Part shown: positions 21,014 through 31,306 of the stretch, piece by piece
Layout: the number at the start of each line of letters is the position of its first letter
Position numbering within the stretch: position 1 is the first letter of the stretch
DNA from: Emergomyces orientalis
Lineage: Eukaryota > Ascomycota > Eurotiomycetes > Onygenales > Ajellomycetaceae
NCBI GenBank assembly: GCA_002110485.1
Contig: MOWL01000024.1
Location: 1-64,000, forward strand
Length of the DNA stretch: 64,000 nucleotides
Direction of reading: 5' to 3'
The notes under the pieces: model-generated
Seen by the model: the letters and a program-made list of their open reading frames with translations, nothing else
Told to the model about the DNA's origin: nothing
Database searches by the model: none
Made by a program: the position numbers and the translations under genes

Positions 21014-22170
21014 TATCGTGTTCTTTCTTTGCTGATATATGAAGTTCGAAACGTTACGGTTACAAATGGAAGACTATCCGCGACAAGAAAGACGGGGAAT
21101 GAAGGCACTGAGGAAAGGAACCAAGCGCAAGTGACGTGATATACAAAATATATATCGCGTAATACTCTGGATAAACGGGATTTCAGCCTCAAACGGACAA
21201 GAGATAAAGCTTCGTGCTAAACAAACTCGTATTTTTTTCCTAGGCAGATGAATCAAAGAGGAAAATTGCAGCAGTTGAAAGAAGCAGCACAATGGCAACC
21301 ACCCAGCTTAGCTAGGAACCCCAAGCGTCAACATTTGTATTATGTAATGGCAGCGCGAGAAAGTGGCACGGGGGCGCCATCCCTGAAGCGGCAAGGCTAT
21401 TGCCGCAACAGGCCTAGCGCCGCGGACGGGCCAATGGCGGGCGGGCGTGATAGGCGGAGAGCCCGCTAACCGACACAAAAGGATAATACTCTGTATAAAT
21501 TTAAAAAGTAAACAGTTGTAGTAAGTTTCTCTTATCTTTAATATTAGATCATTCTACAAACATTTCTCGAACTCATTAATTTTCTATTTTCAGTTTGCTA
21601 CAGATCTTGCTTCGGTATTTCCTAGAAGAGAGGAAATTTCGCCAGCAGCTTCATCGAACTTAATTGCGAACGGATTGAACGATGTTACTTGAGGGAAATA
21701 TCCAGACAAATGTAGCCTTACCCCCTGAATTACTATTTACAAACGGGTTTCGCAGTGGTCCATTGTCTTTTGAATTGATATGGAAATAGTTGAACTTGCT
21801 CGTGTTTTGCTGAGGTGATGTGGGTTGTTTGGATGACGCCAGCAGGGAGGGGGACGCCAGGCCTGCAGATACTGCCCAAGTGCATTCTTTATTCCGACCC
21901 CATTTTTTTTATTGACATGCACAAGGTCAAATCATTTTTCAACTTTCTCATTTTAATTTTAGAAGTTTATGGAGCCTCTAAAAGCAAAGAGAAGACATCA
22001 ACGCGTGTTGATCTGATGGAGTATTTTGGCCACCCAAAGCTAGCGCCTCATATTTAGTTTATTACAAAAAGTTTTGGCAGGACGTGGTAGCATTCACCGC
22101 GACCCTATTATATATGTTGGATTAGATCGTCCCAATTGATTCGAAGCTGATTTTACAGATAGCTATGACG
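21014..22170. other. Intergenic with short repeats
   Basis: A 16-bp near-perfect direct repeat occurs at 21160-21175 and 21484-21499 (TAATACTCTG then G or T, then ATAAA). Between them is a GC-rich patch with a perfect 7-bp hairpin GCGGCAA/TTGCCGC near 21390-21408. No coding frame could be supported. The 3' ends of the flanking genes and the 5' flank of the gene at 21013 are included. Confidence 0.4.
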
Positions 22171-25100
22171 CTACCTAGATGAGATAGCTGACATCCATTT
22201 CTGTTCATCACTCCTGTATACAGCCGAAGACACAAATCGTTAGTAGCCGTCTTGCACGAGTATAACTGAGAGGAGGGGAATAGGTAGTTAAAGAGACATA
22301 CATATCGAAATGCAATAGCATCCCCAGCACCGGAATAAGCTGTTTCTGATAATTTTTATCCTTCTGCTCCAGAAACTGCAGCAGAACATTCTTCAAATAC
22401 ACATAGTCAACCCCGCCAATGCCGGGACCCGTGGGAGTTGTACTCCTATCCCGAGAATTCGGCGAAACGATCCCACCACCCCGTGGTTGTCGGATCCCAG
22501 AATCCAGCGATGACCGCGCCGATCGTCCAGAACTAGTATTACTCGAATCGAACCCGCGTCGCTTGCTGGCCTGGAACGCCTTCACATCCTCCGTGAGCGT
22601 CTTGTTGGATTTGCGCAGTTTTTCGAGCCGCTGGTTCGTTTCCTCAACGGAGCGGCGTAGCTCTGCCTTCTCCTTCTCCAATTCCTGTGTCTGTCTCTCG
22701 CTCTCGTCCAGGGCGTCACGCAGATGTGTCATCGCCGCCTGCACTTCGCCAAGCTCCCGTTTCGATCGCTCGGTTTCGGCTTCCAGTTCCCCTCGTCGCC
22801 GTTTCCAATCCTTCTGTGCATGCTGTAACTCTTCCTTATCCTGTTCCGCTAGCCGTAAAGCGCGCTCTATATCGCGTGCTTTCGTCTTCAGCTCTTCGAT
22901 CTCCCTCGCCCGTTTTCGACCTGCAAGGCTAGCCTCGTCTTCTGCCCGATCACGTTCTTCAATAGCGGCTTCTAAGCGCTCCTTGAAATCGCGAACCTTA
23001 GCATCTGACCTCATCTCAACATCTGATAGCAGCTGTCGCATCGTTTCGCCCTCTCGGGTGCGTTCTGAAAGTAGGCGGTGGGCATCAACGACTTCCTCCT
23101 CAAGGCTATCGCATCGTTCACGTGCCTCTTTCACCTGCATTGCCATCTCGGACATTTGGTCGCGCATGCTGTTCATAAGGCTTTGTGCACTGGCATGCTG
23201 TGCGGTTTTCAGTTGGATTTCGTCTCGTAAGCTTTCGATGTCTCTGTTAAGTTGTTTAACCTGCTCCTCAACCTCAACCAATCTCGTTCGCGATGATCTT
23301 AGCTCTTCCTGTGTCTTCGCAAGGGCTTTTGTTGTCTGCTCGTTCGTCTCTATAGCCTCCTGCTTTTTACCTTCCGAGTAGCGAAGATCAGATTGTGCAA
23401 CATCCAACGCTTGCTCTGCCTTAACCCGGCTGGTCATTTCTTGCGCGACCTTTTGTTTCAGGGCTTTGATTTCAGCTTCCTGCTCCCCAATATTAGCTCT
23501 TAGGTTCTTCATTTCAGATCGAACATCTTCATGCCGTCTCTCCAAACGTTTCAGATCGTTGCTTTTGTTCTTGAGCTCCTCCTTCGATGCTTTAAGTTCA
23601 GCTGATTCAGCGCGAAGATTTCTCAATTCCGGTTGAACTTTCAGTAGCGTTTCTCTGAGGTCCGTTAAATCCTTGAACCGCGATGCGGCAAGTTGTTGAG
23701 CAGCGGAAAGATCCGTTTGCAATGCTATAGCTTTTATCTTTAACTCTTCGAATTCGTCAGCTAGATCTTTATGCGCTCCCTGAGTTTGAGAAGAGCTGGA
23801 GGATGGGTTGGTTCGTAGATCAATTAGCTCCTTTTCTAGTTCCTGGATGGTCTTCTCAAGAGCCTCTTTTTCTGTTAGGAGTTCTTTAACCTTGTCCTTT
23901 GCATCGACAAAGCTCTGTCCTATGTCACGAAGGTCATCACGTAGTGAGTCAATCTCTTCTCGTAGGTCCTCTTCACCCTTAAGTTTAGAATCCAGTCGAC
24001 TAATGGCAGCCTCCTTTCCTGCTAGTTGTGTTGTAAGTTCTTCAATCCTTTTCTCAAGTACATCGACGATGTTGGCGGTAGCAGGGGAACTAGAGGATTC
24101 CGCAACTGGCACGACCACAGATTCAGACGCTTCATCCGCTCCACCTCTTCCACCCTTCTTCTTCTTCTTGTTTTTCTTTTTCCCACCACCAGCTGCAGTA
24201 GGGGTATTCTGGGATGTAACACTAGCTTGATCATTGCTGATGATCAAGCTACTCCGGAATTCGTTGAAATCGACAGTTTGACCTTCTGATATACGTTCCT
24301 TAGCAATATGCCATGTTTGACTATCCTTGAAACCATTGTCAACAAAATCCACGATCTTTTGGGCAACTTTCATCTCGGCGGCATTAGAGGAAACCTCAAC
24401 CTTCAAAGATGATATAGTACTTTCCGCATCTTTCAGCTGCGACTTCAGAGTTGTAACGATGCCCTGTAATATCGACAGTCGTTTTTCACCGGAAGCTTTT
24501 TGTTCATCTGCCGCAGCTACGTCGGCACTCTGGCCATCTTTCATCTCGCTAACCTGGCTCAATTCCTTGCTCTTTTCATCCAGTTGAGTCTTAAGCTCTT
24601 CCACAGCAGCATTTGATTGCTCCAGATCCGTCTCCGCCACCGAAAGCTTAGCCTTGAGAGTAGAAATCTGTTCTTCCAGTGTATTCCGCTGAATCTGCAG
24701 ATCCGACTCAAATCGATCTTTTGCCTCTCTCAATCCTGTCAGTTCTCGGGTGGCCGATTCTAAGCTCCGCGCCATGCCCTCTGTCGACTCACGTGCTATG
24801 GACAAATCACCCTTGAGAGATTTCACCTCGGTCTTCAAGGTCTCAACCTCCTCCTGACGTTTATTCAGCTCCAATTCTAAACGGGGTATCTCATTATCGA
24901 ATGAGAAGAACTCTTCGCTCTCTTCCACGGGAGGAGGTGACGTGACTGCCTTCGCTCTTGGCGAAAATAACGATATGCCAGGAATAGATGCTATCGAGAG
25001 TGTTGGAGATTTTTGCAAGCTTTCCAAAGAGCTGCCGTCTGAGGGTGCAGACGTGGTTTCGATCGTGGGTGGTGTCTTTCCATTTATCCCTTCGCCTCGT

Positions 25101-25992
25101 GTAGAGTATTTTCCATCAGAGGAAATGCTCAGCTTTTTCAAGCTAGCTACCTCCTCCTGAGCCTCACGAGCCGATTTCTCAGCCTCAGTGAATTTTTTCT
25201 TGTATTCGTCCCTCTCCGTGGTAACCCTCTTTAGCTCATCCAGCACCATATCACCCTTCAGATTAATCTGATTGAGGTACTCCGTCAAAGCGCGCGGGTC
25301 GCTTATAGAAATTAGGGGGGTGTTCTCGCGCAGAGACGCTTCAAATGGTTCAATGGATAGTACACGTGCGTGCGCAATTCGGTAGGCCTTTAGCAATTCT
25401 GTAGATAAAAACGAGCCATATAAGTTCAGCCCCGCACGAAAAACCGTGGCAATCTACACCTACCTTGATATCTCCCTTCTAGCTTATCAAGTCTCCGTAG
25501 CCTAACCCGTACTTCAGTCGGGAGCTCCATATGTATAGATTCCTCTGGTCTGGCATTCTGGGGTCGTGCGGAATCTACTTCCTTTTCATTCGTCTTCTCC
25601 CGGCCACGTTCTGGATCTGCAGGATTCACAGGATTTCCGTTTCCCACAGCTTCTCGCATTTGAACAGGAGTGCTAGTTCTAGTCGACGAGTCATCCTCTC
25701 CTACAACAAATTCCGCATCAAATTCAGCAGGGTCGGGCCCCTTCGCGGGAACGCTACTATCTTGTTTTAGCCTTGCAGACCGGGAATCTGCTCGTGCACG
25801 TGAACGACGGATGTTGGAGTTGGATCGTGAAAGAGAACCGGGCTCCTGGGCTGCTTTCTGGCGGGCTTGCTCCTCTGCTATGCGAGAATCTATGGCGCCT
25901 TTGATCCGCTGTTTGGTCGAACGTGGTAAGAATAGATGTGGTCAGTCCAGGTTTATCTGGGGAAATGGATGGTGTATGCTTACCTGGAACAT
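22171..25992 (-). CDS. IMH1: GRIP-domain golgin, IMH1-like
   Basis: Four exons: 25992-25984 (only ATG TTC CAG), 25908-25464, 25398-22302 and 22213-22171; 1197 aa. It begins MFQRIKGAIDSRIAEEQARQ, an amphipathic start typical of this family. A Ser/Pro-rich stretch precedes long coiled coil over most of residues 150-1100 (heptad Leu/Lys/Glu pattern, interrupted by a Lys-rich patch GGGKKKNKKKKKGG). The C-terminus, YLKNVLLQFLEQKD...LIPVLGMLLHF followed by DEQKWMSAISSR from the last exon, is a GRIP domain, which binds Arl1-GTP on the trans-Golgi. The role is tethering endosome-derived vesicles at the Golgi. The 9-base first exon and 43-base last exon are easily missed by gene finders. The symbol follows yeast IMH1 by architecture. 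Confidence 0.87.
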
Positions 25993-26667
25993 GGCCGCGG
26001 CCTAATGCGGAGTTTACTATCAATCAGTGGGGAAAGGAGATGTGCTACACTTTCTTATTTAAATGAATAAACCTTAGAGAAACGGATCAAAGAATTGAAT
26101 AATAATGAAGACACTCTGCTGTGGCCTTGAATGTCCACCAGTGCTGGAGTCTTCCTTGTCAAGGTCTGTCCGACTTGTGGCTGAGTACGGGAGTTAGGGT
26201 GGCGCCAAGCAGCTGGTCTTGGCGCGAACGCCGTTTAACAGGTCAGGGGCAATATGTATTGCCGAGATGTCAAGAGGAGAAATGCTGATATACTACAATG
26301 TCTTGTCTGAACAATACTTGAAATAACAACAATGCTAATCATATGTGGTATCAGTAGTCAAAGTATAAACAAATAAATTGGGCTTTGATATAAATAAAAA
26401 CTCGAACAATAATCCTCAGGAAAGCAAGTAGGCCGAAGCGAAGGGGAGTGGGATATCGTAATCCTATCCCCGCCAACAAACAAAAGCACAAAGAGATATG
26501 ATAAATTAGATCAGGTGTTAACCAGGCAGAGGGGAATAAAAAGCATATAGAGAGTGCTTATAAGCATGGCCCGCTACAAATATACCTAAAAGTTCCAAGA
26601 AAGAAATGTCGTCCAGGGCAGGCCACTCTCATCAAAGCCCTATTAATTGGTCCCATTCCCCAAATAT
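25993..26667. other. Intergenic
   Basis: Contains the promoter/5' flank of the golgin gene and the 3' flank of the minus-strand gene ending at 26668. No coding frame recognised. Confidence 0.5.
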
Positions 26668-28607
26668 TCATCCCTGAACTTCCGCCATAACAGGCGGGAT
26701 GTTAATATCAAATTCCTCCCAGTCATTCGCCAGTCTCCCCATCAGACATTTTGTTCGGTTCAGCAACTCTTGGTCCGGCATCTTCTTATGTCCTTGGATA
26801 TTCCCCCCGTCATGGGTCCGCAGGTGTTCCATGAACGAGCTCACGTTCCCAAATATAGGGGCCGGCCCTCGCTGCTCCGAACAACAGTATATACAACCAT
26901 AGCTACATGTCGACCCGTCAGTAGTCGGTGGCACTTTCTTACAATAAGCGTGCGATTTGGCGAGGAATGCCCAGCGATAGCGGATGCCTGTTCCCGGATG
27001 CACACGGACGCGGTGGTCAAATGAGCGGGATGGTTGGTCCAAGGGCGTTGTGCGGGAGAAGCTGGGTGTGTGCATGCTTGTGGGTGGAGGGCTATCAGAA
27101 GAGAGATTCATGGGGCCTTCGAAGTTACACTTCGTACATCGCCAGAAGAGGACTTGCGAAAACATCCCCGACGGCCGTTGATCAGCTCGCATGGCCTTTT
27201 TTGTGCCTGTTTGCATTTTCCAGGCACCTTTACAAAATCCAGCATATTTGTTCTCCTCGTTAGGAAGATATAGAATGCTAGTGTCATTTTCTACGACGGA
27301 TGGGCTCGTACCGGAAGACCCTGACATGGACGGGGGTCGCCGTCTAAACCCCGGTAGGAAGCTGGACCTTGTGTTTGACATGGAAAGGGTCCGCGACATA
27401 TCGTCTGGCGTCGATGCCGAATGACGGTGTTTGAACCCCCACATATTCGATGATGGGGCGGATAGCGGCGTCGTAGGCTGAATTTGCGGAGCGATTCCAA
27501 GCCTGTTGCTTGCCTCTTTGCTCCGCTGATTATGTTGAGACTCCTGCTCAAACCCTGGCGGTATTTCGTCGGTAGAAATACTTCCGGGACCCAGCGTCTG
27601 TGGTGCCGTCAAACTAGGGTTATATAAAAGCTCACCACTAGCCTCCCTTATTGTCGGGATGGGGTATTGAGTCCCATTGTTTCTATTGTTGGAAGCAGAG
27701 CTCACGCTGTACCGATGCCGGTTTACATCAAGCTTTTCGCTTTCATTGGTTGGTAGCTCAATGGTTCCTTTTGACAAGTAGGGCAATGAACGCCGGTCAG
27801 CGAAATGGTTGGAGCTCCTGTCTGTAGTGGTTGAGCCGATGGCATCACCTGCGGTTGACATATTCTCCGAGTCCACAGTTGGAGAAAGGGAAACCGCAGT
27901 ATGGCTCCTTGTATCTCCAGAGGATGCGCTTTGGGCTATCGAAAGCCGTGAAGAGTCCTGATCGGACGAGTCACCATATGCGGACATTTCCACAGTTCCA
28001 GGTGGTGGGGGCGAAAGGATCGACACTTTGGACATTGGAGCGTTGGGTTCCAGACGTTGACCCAGCTGACTCAAGCAGACTATCGAGCTGACACGACTAC
28101 TGTCCGAAGAAGCCTGCAAGCTGCCATAGTCAAGATCGAGATTGTCCATCAAAGCCCGCTGTAGGCCGACTAGTAGGGTCGCTTGTAGGCTGGACAAAAT
28201 AGATTTCATATTTTCCTGAGCAGCCTCGTCCCCGTACACGTACTTTTGGCCAATACGCTTGACATCCAAATCATATTGGCCCTGTACTATCGGGGGTCCG
28301 AGGGCAAGCGAGATTTCCAGGCTTGCCAGGGCATCTTCAGGTAACGGTCGGCTGTTTGCCCGCTTGATGCGCTCTACCAAATTTGTGGCATTTACATAAG
28401 TAGTCACAACTGAGTGGGACCTGTTAGCATCAGGACATAATAGGCAAATCGATCAACTCTAGAGAGATACAAAATTTAATAGGATCGGGTTGTTGGGGAG
28501 AGGGAGGGAAGGCTGTAGGACAAAGAAATGATTAAGGGTGAAGATAAACAGTCCATACCTGCAGAAATGCAGTCCACTACAGGAGTCCCATCAGGTCGCG
28601 ACATCAT
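26668..28607 (-). CDS. Conserved fungal protein with Cys/His-rich C-terminus
   Basis: Exon 1 28607-28559 (MMSRPDGTPVVDCISA), intron 28558-28410 (GTATGG donor, CTCAG acceptor, 149 bp), exon 2 28409-26668; 596 aa. Residues 15-110 form an ordered helical region (ATNLVERIKRANSR...LEISLALGPPIV). Residues about 120-400 are Ser/Pro/Thr-rich and probably disordered. The C-terminal 200 residues hold FWRCTKCNFEGP (C-x2-C), a block RVHPGTGIRYRWAFLAKSH, then CSYGCIYCC with HLRTH about 25 residues on, suggesting one or two zinc-binding sites including a C2H2-like one. No named family is recognised and no function is assigned; a nucleic-acid or regulatory role would be a guess. Confidence 0.75.
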
Positions 28608-30756
28608 TCGTCGTACCAGCACTTCTCATGTGATGACCTTTTGACAGGCCAAATTGCGTCACTGGTGCTTGTTGAGATAGAGGGTGGGGGATGGAATTGG
28701 GAGCTGGGTGTTTTCGGCAAAACGCTGTTGAGGTAATCCACTGAAAAAAGTATGCAATTTTATTGAAAAAGCCCAGTCAGAGAGCAGTCGAACTGAGCGG
28801 CCAGCACCCCCAGAAGGGGGCGAAAATCTTCAACAACTGACTATGGAGGCGTATAGTTATGGTAAATGGGTGACCAACATTTCAGGTGCTGCGTGAGAGA
28901 ACCACAGGCCCACCAGCTGGCCGTACAGCGAATTTATGCTCGTCTGCACATGCAGACAGCTTGTGAAAACGGATTTAAGTGCACCACAAGAATGCAGGAA
29001 GAGATTGTTGTTATAACTAAATTAGAGAGACTCAAAAGCTGGTAACTCGTAAGTTAATGACTACTTTTTTGTTCTCTTGTAGTTAAACACCGGGTGGGAT
29101 AATACAGTCAAAAGTTTTTCATTCCCGTAACTTATATTGACAACGATCCCATTGTCAACCTGTCCCTGGTGGGTTAACCCATGCTGGTTTACTGGACGAG
29201 GGGCCGTGGCTTTAGAGCATCCAACAAAGACAGCCTTGTTGTCTGAAGCAGGTCATAGCCTAGTTACCCAGTCCGCCCAAGGCTCGTCTAGAGTCTTGGC
29301 CAGGTTCGTGATAGGCCAACGCCGATTGCCGCCGATTGTTTAAAACCTCTTAGCTTCGTAATGATTGATGCCTCAGCCTTGTTCACTACTAATAGTTACA
29401 AGAACTCACTAGATCATGAGACGAGAACTGTCGTATGAGGGAGTCATGTCAGCAACCCACAGCCTCATCTGCAGATACAAAACTAAGGCAATGGGATGTA
29501 CCAGAAGTTTGCTCCTTTCCCGGCCCCTGTTTAAGAAATATCAGAACCATGGTTGGATTCCATTAGCACACCGCAAACAATAATATAAAGTTGGGGGATA
29601 TGTTAACTAACAAACTTAACTATAGGGGTAAGAAGAATATTCTTGGGTCTCTCAGGGCCAAATAAATATCAAGAAGCCCTCAGGCGCACCACGAATGCCC
29701 TTCTCGGGGATATTCGAATCACTAAACTCAGTTAAGACCAGGCGGAGGATCTAAATAATCTTCGACTTCTCGGGGCATTCTTTTCTTGATCTTCTTTCGG
29801 TTTACTCCATTTAATCTTTCAATGCCTATCGCCCACTTCAGAAAGGACGCATATTCCCCACAAGCCATTATTATTAAAAACTCACCTAGGAGTACAAATC
29901 ATCAAGCAGCTGCAGCAAGACCTGACACTTCTGGGTGACAGGTGGTTAGCTTCTCCAGTGCTCATATCTATATATTTATGTCGGCCATCATCATTCATTG
30001 GCTTCGCACGAGTTCAAGATGGCTGCATTCCCAAAAGATCTCTACTCTAGGTTCTAAATCAGTTGAGCAGTCACAGAGATGATAATTTTGATTTTTCATT
30101 CATCATGGCTCAAACATGTCTCAGATTGACAGAGCAAGCTGGGCTGTTTTACATCACAATCTGTCTTTATTTCCAAGATGAAATAATGTTTGAGTTTTCA
30201 TTCATCACCCAGCTCCTTTGTCAATATGAAGATTTGCTGATAGTTAATTCTAGCCTTGTCAATAAAGAGGGTTGGCTTTTTCTAATTTGATCTTTGGAAC
30301 ATGTAGCTATGGGGCTACTTCTATTTTCTAAAATGTTTCAGATTCTCTGCAAATCTTTGTGTACTGGTTGTCAAAAAAAAGTCAGACATGCGAACCAAAC
30401 CCCACCATCTTAAGTGTGATTTAATAAAATAATATGGGTTATTTTTGACAGCAAACAGGAATTTCACAGTTTTTTTTGTGAGTTCGCAGATCCTGTTCAC
30501 ATTTCTCAGCTCTCCAGGTTTGATTCCATTCACATGGCCCACAACACTGGCCCGCTCAATGATCTGCAACATATGAATGTATGATTGTAAGACGCGCGTG
30601 TATCTATGTAATCAATCTGTCAATAAGATCGGATCGCATCAGGTCTACATCGGCGACGGCATTGGGCCTGATACAAAAAAGTTATATTGATAACTATATT
30701 CGGGAGATTCGGGGGATGGTGGAGAGGAGAATGAGCCGATTGATGCACCAAAGTTA
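28608..30756. other. Gene-poor spacer left of the Copia element
   Basis: About 2.1 kb with no supported coding gene. The right half is AT-rich. A nested inverted repeat lies at 30109-30194. A minus-strand frame at 30572-30321 looks faintly protein-like but has no recognisable motif and was not annotated. Confidence 0.45.
30109..30194. repeat. Nested inverted repeat, possible structured RNA
   Basis: CTCAAACAT (30109-30117) pairs with ATGTTTGAG (30186-30194), and inside it CAGATTG (30122-30128) pairs with CAATCTG (30157-30163). Two perfect nested stems of 9 and 7 bp could form a long hairpin. Function unknown; it may be a relic of a small element. Confidence 0.3.
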
Positions 30757-30761
30757 CATAT

Positions 30762-31093
30762 TGTCAAACACCTGATTATTAATCAAGCGCCAAACGGATG
30801 CATCGAACCATTCAAATCTCCACCAAATACGCCACTCCATCTACTATCGTTATTTTTCTCCTAGTTTCCACCTAATTTGGATATTTCATTTGGTATATGA
30901 CAGACTATTGATTATTGTATGTAACATGCCCCTATATGGGCATATTTTGTAATATAGCTAGCGAGAGATTCATGGTTATAAAAAGCCGTGGAAAACCTGT
31001 AGATATGGGGAAGAGGGGAGCCCAAAAAATTCAATTTTTAACTTCACTTTTTCATTCGTACGCGAACATTCTACCATTTAAAAATCTCTCATA
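30762..31093 (+). repeat. Copia 5' LTR
   Basis: 332 bp, starts TGTCAAACACC and ends AATCTCTCATA, matching 36066-36397 throughout by eye. It should carry the element's promoter; a TATAAAA-like stretch lies near 30978. The left flank is the target duplication CATAT. Confidence 0.95.
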
Positions 31094-31107
31094 GTTATGA
31101 GCCCGGG
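31094..31107 (+). promoter_or_regulatory. Primer-binding site for a half-tRNA (initiator Met)
   Basis: Directly after the 5' LTR comes GTTATGAGCCCGGG. Its reverse complement, CCCGGGCTCATAAC, includes the CAT anticodon in the sequence of the initiator tRNA-Met anticodon arm. Copia-type elements are known to prime from an internal, cleaved half of this tRNA rather than from its CCA end, which fits. Confidence 0.75.
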
Positions 31108-31306
31108 TGCAACTACTGCGCCAACCCAATTCAAATACAATTAGGAATACATTCCTATTTTTATATGAGATTTTCTGAATACATTCAAATCAACTTCGCC
31201 GAAGAAAAATCTGCGGTTAAAACTCTCAAACAGACTACCACTACTCTACAGACCAACCTTACTACGCTTCTATATAAACGCCTACTACACGCTCATTGAA
31301 CACACG

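Noticed and set aside
19177..21495. 11-bp inverted repeats TACAGAGTATT around the hypothetical gene, as transposon ends
   Set aside because: An 11-bp match in several kb of AT-rich DNA is expected by chance, and no target duplication was seen.
22419..23381. Long plus-strand frame opposite the golgin coiled coil
   Set aside because: Ser/Arg-rich mirror of Glu/Lys-rich codons; a shadow of the minus-strand gene.
30321..30572. Minus-strand 83-codon frame with a faintly protein-like composition
   Set aside because: AT-rich, with homopolymers and no homologue recognised; could be chance.
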